From Eudorina sp. 2006-703-Eu-15 (taxonomy: Eukaryota > Chlorophyta > Chlorophyceae > Chlamydomonadales > Volvocaceae): DNA of 64,000 bases. The DNA lies in contig BDSI01000001.1 of assembly GCA_003117195.1 (NCBI GenBank), positions 2,456,164 to 2,520,163 of the forward strand, written 5' to 3'. Positions 34,601 through 62,189 of this stretch are shown in pieces (position 1 is the stretch's first letter; every line of letters begins with the position of its first letter). A model generated the notes under the pieces. The model searched no databases. It was given only the letters and a program-made list of their open reading frames with translations, and had not been told where the DNA came from. The translations under genes and the position numbers were made by a program.

Positions 34601-37600
34601 TGGTGTGGCGATCATGGCGCGGAAGTTGGGCGGCGGTGGACCTCTTAACTCGGGAGTGTCCAGAGAGGTCACCAGAGGATGATGGAAAGGTAGGGGGGGG
34701 TGGAGGGCAGCCGGGTCGCTGGCGAGCCGGTAGGGTGGCAGGATCATTAGAGAGGAGTCGTTGGCTTGCAGACCGGTCAACAGGCAGGTAGGCAGGTGAA
34801 GATGAAGGCGGGCGACTTGATCACCTGAGCACTCTCGTGTTTATGTATCTTGATTATCATCCGCGATGTCTTGGCGCTCTGTGGCTGTCGCTGATTGAAT
34901 CGCTAATCAATCATCGTGGCTCCGCTCGTAGCCAGTCCCCTAATTCTTAAAACTATTAAATAATGCAAATTCTTTGTGTATAATTACAATAATTACAATA
35001 AACTAATTTTATAAAGAGTAACTTACGGAACTTGTTCTCATACATCACCGTCCTTGTTGCTGTTGCTGTGTTTGGTTGCCGTACATACAGCAACCCGGAC
35101 ATGAGCGTGTGTCCGGGGGTGCGAGTTGAGGACATGGGCCATAAGATGGGCTGCAATGGCGTGGACAACGGCAAGGTGGGTGCGGGGGTGGGGAGCACTG
35201 CCCGCTATTGGTACCCGGGGAGTCGCTGGGCTTTGGTGGGAGGAAAGCCTGAATCGTTTGCATTATGAATAGCTGCCCCGGGATTCCCAGGGGATTAGCA
35301 GCGCGGATTGGCGCCCGACGGCCGCAACGCAACCGAGAAGGGGGAGCGCTGGCACCTCCCATCCTGGCACCTCCATCCCTCCGCCGTGCCCCATCCCGCC
35401 ATGCCCCAGAGCACTCTTGCTCACCTCGTGGCGCACCTCCATGCCGCCTCGGTGTCCCTCATGTGTGCTCCGCCCTCGCCCGCCTCGGTGTGCAGCTCTG
35501 GTTTGACAACGTGAGGGTGCCCCGCACCGCGCTGCTGGACGCCTTCTCCTCCGTGTCGCCCGAGGGGTCCTTCTCCTCGACCATCGCCCGCCCCCGGGAC
35601 CGCTTCCTGCGGGTGGCGGACCAGCTGCTCAGCGGCCGACTGTGCATCGCCGCCATGATGCAGTCGGGCAGCAAGGTGGCGCTCACCGTGGCGTTCAGGT
35701 CAGGGAAGGAGGGGAGGGGGAAGAGGGGGATCAGATGGAGGGAGAGAGAGGAAGAGAGGAGAGAGGGAGGGAGAGACATAGAGATGCGGCGGCCCACACG
35801 TGAACCGACCCGACCGACAGGGATATTGATGTCGGTGAGGATGGGGAGGAGGGTAATTGCGTGTGGGTTCTTGGGGGGGGTGTCCTGAGGCGCAGCGCAC
35901 TTTGCAAAGCGCTTGCCTTGCTATGACCTTCTCTTTCCGTCTCCTTTAACCTTCAGAGGAGCGCGGCTTCAATATTTTGTACCTGTGTTCTGCACACCCC
36001 CTCCAGGTACGCCGGCAGCCGGCTGTGTGTGGGCCCCGACGGCCGCTCCGACACCCCCATCCTAGCCTACCAGCTGCAGCAGCGCGCGCTGGTGCCGCTC
36101 CTGGCCCGCACCATCTCTCTGGCTGTTGGGCTCAACTACGTGAAGGAGCGGTGGGCGGCGGCGTCGGGGTTCGTGCCCGGCCAGAAGATCGACCCCACCG
36201 TGAGTGCCTGGGGGATCAGGAGGAGAAGGAGGAGGAGGGGCGCAGGAGTTGAGGGGGGATGTGGGGTGGGATGAGATGAGGTGATTCCAGCGGAGAGCAG
36301 GGGAGGGGAACAGGTGACGGGAGGGGGAGGTCAATCCGTTGGGTGGATGGTGGACCTGGAGAGGCCGTTGCAGGCGGCGGGATTGAGCATCATGAAGCCT
36401 GGGGAACGGGACGGCTGCGCGCTGGATCAGAGGAGCCGGGCCTTGTCGACGGTAAGATCTGTGTCCAAGCACGCTTCCTCCTGCATAGTCAGCCAAGGAA
36501 GCCAGAGAACCGCAACCGCGAACCTCACACTCCCTTCCGTACTGCTTGTGCTGCTGCTGCTGCTGGTGCGGCTGCATGTGCGGCGGCTGTGGCTCCGCAG
36601 ACGGCGACCGAGGTGGTTGTGCTCTGCTGCGCCATCAAGCCGCTGTGCTCCTGGAACATCGAGCAGTGCGGCACCGTGTGTCGGGAGCGCTGCGGAGGGC
36701 AGGGCTACCTGTCGTGTAACAGGTGAGAGAGAGGAGACAACAGAGGGTGCGGCTGTGAGAGTGTGTGACGGGCGGGGGATGTTTTGAGTACGCACCCCAC
36801 GCAGATAGGTACTGGGGTAGTAGGGGTCCCGAAGTGATTTGTGAATTGTGATTGATCCGTGATTGGTAGGCATCAGCTGGCAAGCGCTCTTTTCATTTCA
36901 AGCGGGGGGCACAACAGATACGTGGCGGACTGTGCGCCCTCGTGTGATCATCTTTTTGGCTTCATCTGAGCGCCCCGCCAATCTTGGGTTATGGCTGTGG
37001 CTTGGACGGAACGGCGCATATGGGGTTCAGCGGCAGTGTGACCCTTCCTCCCTCTCTCCCTCCGCCGCCTGTTGTCCGCCGCCCGCTGATGTCCCCTGCT
37101 GGCTGCACGCCCCCTCCACGTCCCCGGCCACCTCCGCACAGGTTCGGCTCCATCATCGGCTTCGCCCACGCGGGTATGACCGCCGAGGGAGACAACAGGT
37201 GTGGTGGGTGGGGTGGGTGGGGTGAGGGTTGAGAGGGGAGTCGGTCTGTACCGCCCCACGGCATCAGACGGCCACGGCCGCTGCCGGAACGGGATATGGA
37301 GCTCTCTCTCCCTCCCTCACGGAAATGATGTGCGGGTTTACGTTTTGGGGCGACGGCCCGCGAGGTGCCCTCTTGGCATGGCGCCGCACCATATCACATC
37401 ACATCACACGACAGCACACAAGACAACACGATCCTACGTCGCGTCGAAGTCACAGCGGGTCGCGTCGTCGTTGTCGTGGTCGCAGGGTGCTGATGCAGAA
37501 GGTGGCGAAGGAGCTGATGGGCCTCGCGGGGAAGCTGCCGTCGCTGCAGCAGAGGGTGGCGGCCTCGACGCAGCCGGCGCTGTCGCCGCAGCTGATGGCG

Positions 37601-39323
37601 ACCCTGGCGGCCGGGCCCACGGTGCGGCGCAGAGTGGGCCGAGGGGGGTGGGGAGGGGAGGGGTGCTACGAGGTGGAGTAGAAGCGAGAAGCTGTGGTAG
37701 CGTGCGAAGGAGAGCGTAGATGAACGATAAGCAGGACAGGGCTTTACGATTGAAAGCGCTTGTGTTTCGACTTTTTGGCCGCTGTCCATCGAAGAGCGCG
37801 TCAGCGAACGGTGCAGCCCAGTCCCCGCCTGAAACAGAGTCAGAATTGGCCGAAAGACCCTTATGTCGCCAGCTGATTTAGACAGTAGCACGTTTAGCCG
37901 GTAGCACGTGCAGGCAATGGACGCGATGGCACCTGGGAGCAATGGCTCCAATGTGGGAAGTCCTGCAGAAGCTCGGGGGCCCGGGGCAGATGTGTGTGCT
38001 TCGACGGGATGGGCCGTATTGCTGCTGCTGAACCCCGATTCTGATGAACCTGAACCTGAACCCGGTGGTTGTGGTGGTGCTGCTGCTGCGAGTTGTGCCG
38101 CAGGGCGGCGAGGCGCTTGCGGCGCTGAGCGACCTGATGGTTCTGCAGCGGCTGCTGGCGGTGCGGGAGGGCCGGCTGGTGCGGCAGCTGGGGGCGGCCA
38201 TGGCGGCCGCCAACGCGGCGGCAGGCGGCGCCCTGACTGCCCAGGAGGCCACCTTCGAGGCGTGGATGAAGAAGGAGAGCGACCTGGTGCAGGTCGGTGC
38301 GGGGCGGGGGTCCAGGAGGTCCATTGAAGAACGGCGGGGGGGAAGGACCGGGGAGATGTGTGGAGGTGGAGGCGGCGCTGACAAGAAGGGAGCGGGGTGA
38401 CTCAGCGGGAGGGCCGAGGCTCGCAGCGGCTCAGAGGGAGGGATGCGCGCGTGCGAGTGCGTACCCTCATGCCTGCAGAGCAGAGCAGTGCGCACCGGGG
38501 CCCTATGCACGTGAACACGCCCTGATCCTGACGCGGTTGTCCCATTTTTGGGGGCGGTTGTCCCATCTTGCTTCCCCCTTTCCTTGCTTGGTGCGTGGTC
38601 GTCAACCAGCTCATGGCGTTGCTCACTTTCTGTCTGGCTTTGCAAAGATGCAGATTCCAAATGTGTCCTGACCGGACTTTTGTTGACCGGACTGAGTCTG
38701 GTGGCACCCGCACCCTACTCGCTCCAGGCGACGGCGCTGGCCTTCGCAGAGCGGGAAGTGCTGGACGCGATGCTGAGGCTGCTGGGCTGCACCCCGCCCG
38801 CCTCGTCGGCGCTGGCCAGCCAGCAGGCGCCGCCGCAGCTGTCCTCGGGCGTGGCGGCGGTGATGCGCGCCGTGGCTCGGCTGTTTGCGCTGCGCTGCGT
38901 GGAGTCGGACCTGCCCTGGTTCATCTCGGAGGGGGAGCTGCCCGCCAAGGTGCGTCACGCATTGCATCCTCTTGCATGTCGTACAAGCCGTACCGGTCCG
39001 GCGTTCCGGTTATCAACTATGTTCTCCGTGGTTCATGGTCGCCGGCAACGCCCCGCCCTGCCACTGACCCCGCGTCTGTCCCTGTCCGTGTCCCTCCCAC
39101 TCACTCCCCCGACGGACATGGTTGCAACCATGGGGTACAGGCTGGCCGTTCCGTTCCGGAGGCGGTCCGTGCCGCTGTGGCGCAGATGTCCCCGGCCGCG
39201 TGTGAGGCGCTGGTGGACTCGTTTGGCATCCCGGACCATCTGGTGGCGGCGCCCATCGCCGGAGACTGGGCCAGGTACAACTTGGTGGACAACAAGGGGG
39301 AGCTGTTCGGGGCGGACGTCTGA
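31611..39323 (+). CDS. ACX: Acyl-CoA oxidase, peroxisomal (14 exons, 687 aa)
   Basis: Oxidises acyl-CoA to trans-2-enoyl-CoA with H2O2 release, the first step of peroxisomal beta-oxidation; FAD-dependent. Exons: 31611-31786, 32944-33130, 33571-33682, 33985-34075, 34263-34370, 35091-35175, 35496-35698, 36007-36199, 36601-36722, 37142-37198, 37486-37621, 38104-38292, 38728-38949, 39141-39323. All introns are GT-AG and the phases join into one frame of 2064 nt. The N-terminus has R7-L8-x5-H14-F15, a PTS2 peroxisome signal; the C-terminus (LFGADV) is not PTS1. The flavin-site motif TELGFGNN is at 154-161 and the family motif [10 protein letters not shown] at 412-421. Length matches plant ACX proteins. 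It looks intact. The plant subclass, and hence chain-length preference, is not settled. Confidence 0.95.
32529..32586. repeat. 58-bp repeat, copy 2, inside acyl-CoA oxidase intron 1
   Basis: Base-for-base the same as 6019-6076 and in the same orientation, 26.5 kb away. It lies in the 1.16-kb first intron (31787-32943), on the gene's sense strand. The flanks are unrelated to those of copy 1. Confidence 0.9.
33145..33188 (+). repeat. Dispersed short repeat C, copy 2, in acyl-CoA oxidase intron 2
   Basis: TTCAATTCAAAAAAGAAATA followed by AACCCGAAGAACGAACCCAG, starting 15 bases after the exon 2 donor. Confidence 0.8.
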
Positions 39324-39626
39324 GGACGCGCGGAGGGGACGGGACAAGATGTCCCGCAGGCGGAGGTGGGATGGAGAAGATGATGCCTGGGCTGGGGAGG
39401 AAACGTGGGAGTGCGGTGGGAAAGGGGAGGAAGTTGGGAGGGACCCGCGGAAGGCGCGGGGTGGAGTGCGGGGTGCTGAGGTGCCTGTCCGTGGGAGAAG
39501 CTGGATGCTTTCTCCGTTTCGTCGAAGTGGCTTTTTCGCGGAAGGCCATTGCTAAGGCCTATGTTCATTGTACTGTTAACTGCAACGTTTGCTGACTCTG
39601 CTGGTAAAATTCTGAACACGCTTCGT

Positions 39627-39632
39627 AATAAA
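39627..39632 (+). terminator. Candidate AATAAA poly(A) signal of acyl-CoA oxidase
   Basis: AATAAA about 300 bases after the stop codon. Green algae of this group normally use TGTAA, so this is one of two alternatives. Confidence 0.25.
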
Positions 39633-39801
39633 TGCCTCGAGACTGCTCGTGGTGTGAAATCGTCGGTTTCGAACCCCCTTAGTAGAGTGGTGGGTGCGTG
39701 GGGGCAAGGCAACCAACGTGGCGGGGAGTGCTGACCGGCTGTCAATCAATGGGCTGTGTGTCGCGCTGTTCGCGGATTGCCTTCCGGGGAGCTGGAGGGT
39801 C

Positions 39802-39851
39802 TTGTGTAGTGGTCGACGTTGTGTAGTGGTCGACGTTGTGTAGGGTCGACG
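39802..39851. repeat. 17-bp tandem repeat downstream of acyl-CoA oxidase
   Basis: Two exact copies and a shortened third of TTGTGTAGTGGTCGACG. Confidence 0.85.
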
Positions 39852-40150
39852 CTCAGTGGGGCAGCGCTGTCTGCCCTATGCCGGGTGGTGTGTCTAGTGT
39901 CGGATGGTTCGGCCGGCGGACTGCTGTTCGCTTGGCACGTCGCGCGTGTCGAAGGGTCGGGCCACACAACGCGGCGGGGCAGCGAACATGCGGGAGAAAG
40001 GCACTCGGCAGTTCTGGACTGCGCCCGCCGGCCCTCATAGGCCCTTGTCCATTTTTTCAGTCTGTGGAAGTGTATCTTTGATGGCCAATGCGGAACACGA
40101 CTACCTCAAGTTGGACATCGGACGAAGAAGATTTCTTCGAACCCACCTGC

Positions 40151-40155
40151 TGTAA
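40151..40155 (+). terminator. Candidate TGTAA poly(A) signal of acyl-CoA oxidase
   Basis: The only TGTAA I found in the first 850 bases after the stop. TGTAA is the established poly(A) signal in Chlamydomonas and Volvox. Confidence 0.35.
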
Positions 40156-40757
40156 TGGATCCCCCAACGGAAGTCCGCCGTACCACCATGTCTTGACCTT
40201 AGTCAACATTGCGTTTCAAAAGGTAAGCGCCTCTTAACAGAAAACGTCATCAGCCAGAGCGGTGAAGTACGATGAGCAGTGCGCGCCAGCTGGCCAGAGT
40301 TCCTTCGGTGTCCGTACACCGCTTGATCGTGACCTTAATGTCGCGCTCTTGACGGCCGCCCTTCATGTGGTGGTATGCGCGGCGCCCGCTCGTCGCCGCG
40401 TCCCACCGGCCCCAATTCACCTCACGTCATCACCGCTGATCCCCGTCACAAGGGTGACATGCGAAGGCGTCCGTCCGGAGCATCTTCCGACATCCTCCGT
40501 CTTCCGTCCTTCATCCTTGCGTCATCCCAGTGCGCCGAAACGCGGTGCTATCTCGCAGCCTCCTCAGACCTCCCATCGTCCGAACTGGTCCCTCGACAAC
40601 GCAGCCCCAATGGGCAGCACGAGTAGCTAGGAACAAGGTCGCCATGGCAAGGCACAGGTCCCGTCATGGAAGCCGCAGGTACCGTAGGCCAGGCACAGGC
40701 TGTGCCGCACCGCCCCGGTGGTGCCCCGTGCCAAACAGGTCACGGGCCACCACCAGT

Positions 40758-40840
40758 GGTTGGGTTGGGTTGGGTTGGGTTGGGTTGGGTTGGGTGGGGT
40801 GGGGTGGGGTTGGGTTGGGTGGGGTGGGGTTGGGCCACGG
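40758..40840. repeat. (GGGTT)n / (GGGGT)n microsatellite
   Basis: About 16 units of TGGGT pentamers, GGGTT first and then GGGGT. This is not the algal telomere repeat TTTTAGGG. Confidence 0.92.
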
Positions 40841-41271
40841 GCCACCGTTTCTTCCTGTGGCCACCTATTACCGCCATGACAACTGCGACGCTCCTCGTAA
40901 TGCTCCTCACGCTGCAAGCCTTCCCCTCTGCCAGGTTGCTGTCGCCCTAGGTGTTGGAACGAATGAATTCTCTTACGACGTAACGCACAGTACGCGGTAT
41001 GTCAGATTTCAAGTAAACATGCGTCAGAACGCCTCCCACACACTACGCCTCCCACACGCCCTCTCACATGCCGTCTCTGTGGCAGGGCTCTCGTGTCTTC
41101 ACTTCATTTGGATCCCCCTTTCACACACCCCCACACGGCGCGCGAGCAGCCCGGCAGGGCGCATGGGGCAAGTGCCATCCGAACGTCCCCCCGGAAGTAT
41201 TTATGCCCCGGGGCCAATCGCCCCGGCTATCGACGGATCCCGCCCTCCGTCGCCCCCTCCGTCCCCTCCCC

Positions 41272-57399
<16,128 letters not shown>

Positions 57400-58425
57400 G
57401 GTCCCGCGCTGTTATCCCTCTTCCGCTTCCCGCTGAAGCGACTTAAGAGAACACCTTACTAGATATGCACATGTAATCAATTATATGCAGATGTTAATTG
57501 AGCAGGTAAGACGTAAATTTACTACCCTGGGCTTTCTTTTGTTTCACCTAGATGTCGATGATAGTCCAGCCTGTATGCCTGTGAAATAACATGGCACTGC
57601 TCCTATTGCTTCCACTATCACAAAGGTCTTTCCTAAAAATTGTGGGGATTGGCGTGAGAATATTTGGATTATGTGTTGTACATTTCAGCCGTACCCCACG
57701 GCCCCAACATCAATGCCACATGTCCCCTCACATTCAGACCATACTGCCGTGAGAGGACATGTAGCTCCACGTTCTTGGACTCGAGCGCCTGCGAGACTCA
57801 ACCAGTCTGGGAACTGAGCGCCTGCGGCACCCTGCGGCGGTCATGTGGGCTCCAGCCCCATCGTGTCGGTACCTGCGCCATGCCATTCACCGCTACAGCA
57901 TCGAGGCTCTGAACCTCCGATGGTGCTGTGCCTTGTTATGCCGTGCTGGATGGGGATCAATGCTGGTGAATGGACTGCACAGCAATCACTGGCACGATAC
58001 CCGCTTTGTGCTTTCCTTGTGTGAAAAAGCCTGCAGGGAACCCTATGGGTGCTTCTCTATGGTTCGGTGCACACCAGACACCACTGCGCCTAGCTACCTG
58101 ATAATAGCCACATGGTGCATCTTGGTGTCGCACATGATTCGCAGAGTGAGCTTGTGCTGACAGGTGCTGAGCCTGCTTGCCGGTGTGCCAAACTAGGCCG
58201 TTCGCAGTAATCAACTTTCGCCTATAAATATCCAGGATCGCAGCCAGAGACGACCTTAATCGGTGATCTCAACAATGTAGGTTCCAAAACCGGTCTCGGA
58301 GCCAACGGACAGGCGGGAATTAAGTCTGCTTGTGTACATAGTTATTTCCATGGTCACAAGTAGATTGAAGGTTGTCGCGCATGACCACAGAGAGTCTGAG
58401 CCGTTAGTGCAAGCAAATCAACACT
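57400..58425. other. Divergent intergenic region between the ATPase and P-loop genes
   Basis: AT-richer, about 1 kb, containing the promoters of both genes. A TATA-like box for the right-hand gene is listed separately. A frame at 57664-57912 (+) has many Cys codons but no family match. Confidence 0.6.
58223..58230 (+). promoter_or_regulatory. Candidate TATA box of the P-loop gene
   Basis: TATAAATA about 195 bases before the start codon at 58426, in the AT-rich divergent promoter region. Confidence 0.4.
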
Positions 58426-59648
58426 ATGCCAACCATCTACTGCATCGGAGGAGTTAGCGGCTCGGGAAAGACGGAGCTTCGCGAAAATGATGGCCTCCTT
58501 AGGAAGCTTCCGTACTTTGACATTGCCAACATCTATGACCAGTATCCGGGTGTCGGCCGAGAATCCGCACGGAGAATCCTCCTCGACCAGCTTGAGGAGC
58601 ATCTCCAAGAGCGACCAGACGAGAGCGTCGTCCTGGAGGCTTTCTTTGCGCCAGGGAAGCTCCAGCGCAGGAGCGTGGAGGACCTCGCTAGGGAGTACGA
58701 TTGCCGAGTAAGGTGAGCCGATAGGGAAGCCTGGTTACAGCCTTTTCACATCACAAAGGTGCGGCGATGTTGTGGACTTAGTGCACACGGTAATTGTTGT
58801 AGACTTAGTGCACACGGTAATTTAACGGCGTATCATCGATTCGACATCGCGAGTAGCTGTGCGCAACAGTCTCAATTTCCGCGTTGACAACGCAGCAAAC
58901 CCATCTGCGTCCATGATAATGTTCGATATTTTATTTGTTTGACATTCTTATATCCATAAATGTTATTGCCCTTGTCGAGCCCTGGCGCGCCTGCCTGAGC
59001 GAGCTGCTGCGTTGATGCGCGTTATGCCCTGGCCGCAATCACAACCGTAGATTCATATGGTGCGCTGCACCTCGCGACGTCTGCTGGGACCGGGTGATGG
59101 CGGATGCGCACTTTGACTCATACGAGCGACACGAAGCCCGGCTGGATTTCATCAAGGAGGCGCGCGACAAATACTTCTACGAGCGTGAGGGCGAGGAGCC
59201 GCCCGTGCTCCTGGATTGGTGCTGCCGCGACTGTGGGGACTGGCCTTGCGAGGTACAATGAAGGGGAAGGCGGGGCGATAGCGCTAAGCCTGGCGGGATG
59301 ATGATTACCGTACTTCACATCCCGATAGGCTCCGCCCATCTGGCTTTTCAGCTGCAGATAGTCTTCGTGTTGGTTTTGCGGATTAGCGGTGCTGTGGCAA
59401 GGACCACTGCGAACAAATAAAGCGGCTTGCGCATTCACTCATGAAGACGTTGGCTGTGCTGCCGATGACCGGTGCCCCAAACGCTTGCCTGCCCGCGCAC
59501 ACATTTCTGGTGAGCGCTGCAGGCGCCGGACTGCTGCATGTGCGGCAACTACGTGGAGGCGACTCAATGTGTTGCCTGCGCCCAGGACCAGGGAGCGGAG
59601 TGGACGTGCTCCCGGCAGTGCCGCCGCCGCAAGGGGCGGAACTGTTGA
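58426..59648 (+). CDS. P-loop NTPase/kinase-like protein with Cys-rich C-terminal tail (3 exons, 204 aa)
   Basis: Exons 58426-58712, 59051-59252 and 59523-59648, all GT-AG, join into one 615-nt frame ending TGT TGA. The first residues, MPTIYCIGGVSGSGKTE, hold a Walker A loop (G9-x4-G14-K15-T16) directly at the N-terminus, as in small kinases of the AAA_33/zeta type. SVVLEAFFAP may be the Walker B strand. The middle is charged (DFIKEARDKYFYEREGE). From about residue 150 there are 14 Cys, among them CCRDCGDWPC, CCMCG, CVAC and CSRQC, a probable zinc-binding module. Substrate is unknown; polynucleotide or small-molecule phosphorylation would be guesses. Exon 3 rests on frame and Cys pattern only. 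Divergent from the Ca2+-ATPase. Confidence 0.72.
58768..58822. repeat. Direct repeat in intron 1 of the P-loop gene
   Basis: GACTTAGTGCACACGGTAAT occurs twice, 29 bases apart, in the intron 58713-59050. It contains the palindrome GTGCAC. Confidence 0.88.
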
Positions 59649-62189
59649 GCACTCCCGCCTGTCGCCTAGGAGAGCTCGTAGTGTCCAAAGGGTGCTCTTG
59701 GCGCCGCTGATTGGGTTGGGACCCCCAGGAGACCCCTTTCGGTGTGGAGGAGCCCTTGCGCCCAGCCAGGGTGGGAACCCTTACATACCAATCGGCTCTC
59801 CCAGGGAGCGGGAAGGGACAGGAGACTGACGGACCGCCGTTGTCGAAAGCTGCGCCAACGGCAGCGGATTCTGTGCGCGACTGGAAGAAGATACGCCATG
59901 CACTAAGCGACATTGCCATGTAGGAGAGCGCAGACGGGGCACTTGCGGCGGGAGTGTTCCGGCGGACGCCCGTCGTTGTGGCTGGTGGTATAGACGATGG
60001 CTGACAGGTCTTGCGAATCCTCCCTACCCTCCGCGCTCGTCTGGCCTGGGATGACGCGCTGGCTTGCACGCCGCGGGCGCTGATGCAGGTTGGCCAGGGG
60101 CGGGCACACAGAATCGGCGCTTGCCCTGAGCAACTTCGAGGCGACAGGAGAGTTGCGTCCTCGTCAGCACGCTTCCAACCTGTCGCTCGTGCCTCGTCTG
60201 GGCTGCACGAGGCCCTGATGCTGTGCAATAGGGCGCAGGGGAAGCAATTTGCGTTGCTGCTGGAGCTCTGCGGGGTGGCTCCCTCAGTGGATCAGGTTTG
60301 CAGGGAGATGTCGGTGGCCCGGTACAGAATGTGGCGCGTGCACGCTCTCATGGGACGAGTCAGATGTCGCTTTCCCGCACGCACAGCAAGACGTCATCGT
60401 TTGCCAGGGTTAGTTTGGAAGACAGGCCCTGAACCAACCCGGTTTCGCCCGGGGTGTATGTGGTATGGGTAGTTACTAGCGAGCTGCGCTCATTAGAAAT
60501 ATCCCAACGCCCCCCAGAAGCGGTCACAGCCCGTGCGCATGGTTTTGGGGGGCGCAGGGTGGGGTTGAGGTTGATGCCGTGTTCCTATTGATTTTGTGTG
60601 CACACTTTGATTTTGTGTGCGTGGGATTTGCTCGTTCGTTTTCGGGCGGCCATCTGCGGTTGGTGACCGGTTTGGCCCTCGAGGTAAATGTGTTCCATAA
60701 GGAATGCTGACTGGGTTGGTTCCTCAGGTTGTGGCGAAATGATTCACGTCACCAAACCCGTGTTGTTCGCACCTGGTAGTGGTGGTCGTGGTGGTGGGTG
60801 GCAGGTGCGAGAAGCGCTGTGCACAATAGACAGTCATGCAGGTCAGCAGGCAGGATCGTTGTTGAGTCCACGGCGGCGGAACGCTGCTTGCAGTTACTTC
60901 AGCTGGCTAGGCTAGCGCGTACAGCCAGGGATTGCGATGCCATGTACTGCCACTGTACAGCATTGTCGCGATGGGGATGCCTTATGTATGTTGCAGCGAG
61001 TCTTTCTTGTTCGGGCCCCTTTTATATCTAAAACCTTTGAAACCCACTGAAGGAGGGTACCGGGGGTGTGTACCGAGGCCTCGGTGTGTCGGATGCCTGT
61101 CGGATGCCACGTTTGTCCCGCCGAGCATTTCGTTCCTGTTCGTTGCCAGTAAGAGAGCTCCCCGCACCGCTGCCTCACGAGGTTAAATTATTCGGTGCTG
61201 TGTTTGGTGAGGTGTGCGATTGATTCGCTGCGGCCGCACAGGCTGGAGTGTTGGCTTCTTGAAAGTGCGTTATGGTGCTGTCCTGGTGGTGCGCAGCTCA
61301 GTGCTCAGGCCTTAATTATATGGTTTGGTTTAGGACGCGGGGACCACCTGTTCTAATGCTAAGTTGTTGGTTTCTCAAGCACGGGTCCGCGGTTGGTTCC
61401 CCAACCGAACCCCATCCCTTGGGCTCGCGGTCTGGAAGCCGGCGCTTTCAAAAGTTGGATTGTGTGTTGTGATTGTGGATTGTGTGTCCGTCCGAAAAAG
61501 GATGGAACGGGAAGACGTTCCGCCGTTGATGGCAGCTGACCTGGTGTGAGCTCTGGGACGAGCAATTGAACGTATACGTCGTGGTCTGTCTTGGTCGTGG
61601 CGTTGGGTGAACACGGAAGAACCGAAGGTGGTGAAAAAGGGTGAAAGGATGTAACGCAACCACAGAATTACGACCTCCTTGCTATAAAAAGACCGCGTAT
61701 TGAATGCCAGCTCAAAAACGTGAACGCACTGGCATGCAATACGCTGCGACTTGGTACAGCCCGCCTGTACAACAATAAAATTGTCTCCCTTGTCCGCTTG
61801 ATAGTCGCAGACGGCTTTATCGTATCACAACGTCCTTTACCACAACGGAAAGCGTATCCAGAATTGCTTAAAGTGATCGATTTTCCCGTTTGCCGTTTCC
61901 CGCGCGCTCCAGTTTTGGTTTCCATTTGCCATCGGTACCGTTGTCCTTTGATCCTGCCTCTCAATTCACTTACATGGCTTTAGGCGGCTCTAATGGTACA
62001 TTCGATGCTATAACTTTGTGCACAGCGAGTACAGCATCGCTTGGACCCGACGAAATATACTAGTCCGCACTGGGCACACACCATAAGACGGTTTTTGTGT
62101 CCATAATTGCTTATGAATATGACATAAATGTTTAGCATAGGCGGCATGGCGTCATTGAGGCTCAGATTTGCGCGGTCACCTACAACGCT
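59649..62189. other. Intergenic region between the P-loop gene and topoisomerase III
   Basis: No gene I can support. Frames at 59711-59923 and 60011-60472 (+) have fairly balanced composition (DWKKIRHALSDIAM; GKQFALLLELCGVAPSVDQV) and might be exons of an unknown gene, but no start, splice pair or family could be fixed. GC falls after 61.5 kb toward the topoisomerase start. Confidence 0.45.
61683..61690 (+). promoter_or_regulatory. Candidate TATA box
   Basis: TATAAAAA in AT-rich DNA about 500 bases before the topoisomerase III start codon. It may serve that gene if its 5' untranslated region is long. Confidence 0.25.

Larger units (their letters stand above)
39324..41271. other. Convergent intergenic region between acyl-CoA oxidase and Ca2+-ATPase
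   Basis: Contains the 3' untranslated regions of both genes. Candidate poly(A) signals for the oxidase are listed. Tandem repeats lie at 39802-39851 (17-bp GTGTAGTGGTCGACG type) and 40758-40840 (GGGTT type). I see no gene here. Confidence 0.6.

Noticed and set aside
40758..40840. GGGTT repeat as an interstitial telomere
   Set aside because: The unit is TGGGT/TGGGG, not TTTTAGGG or TTTAGGG.
59383..60228. 281-codon minus-strand frame over the 3' end of the P-loop gene
   Set aside because: It overlaps the supported exon 3 antisense and has no recognisable domain.
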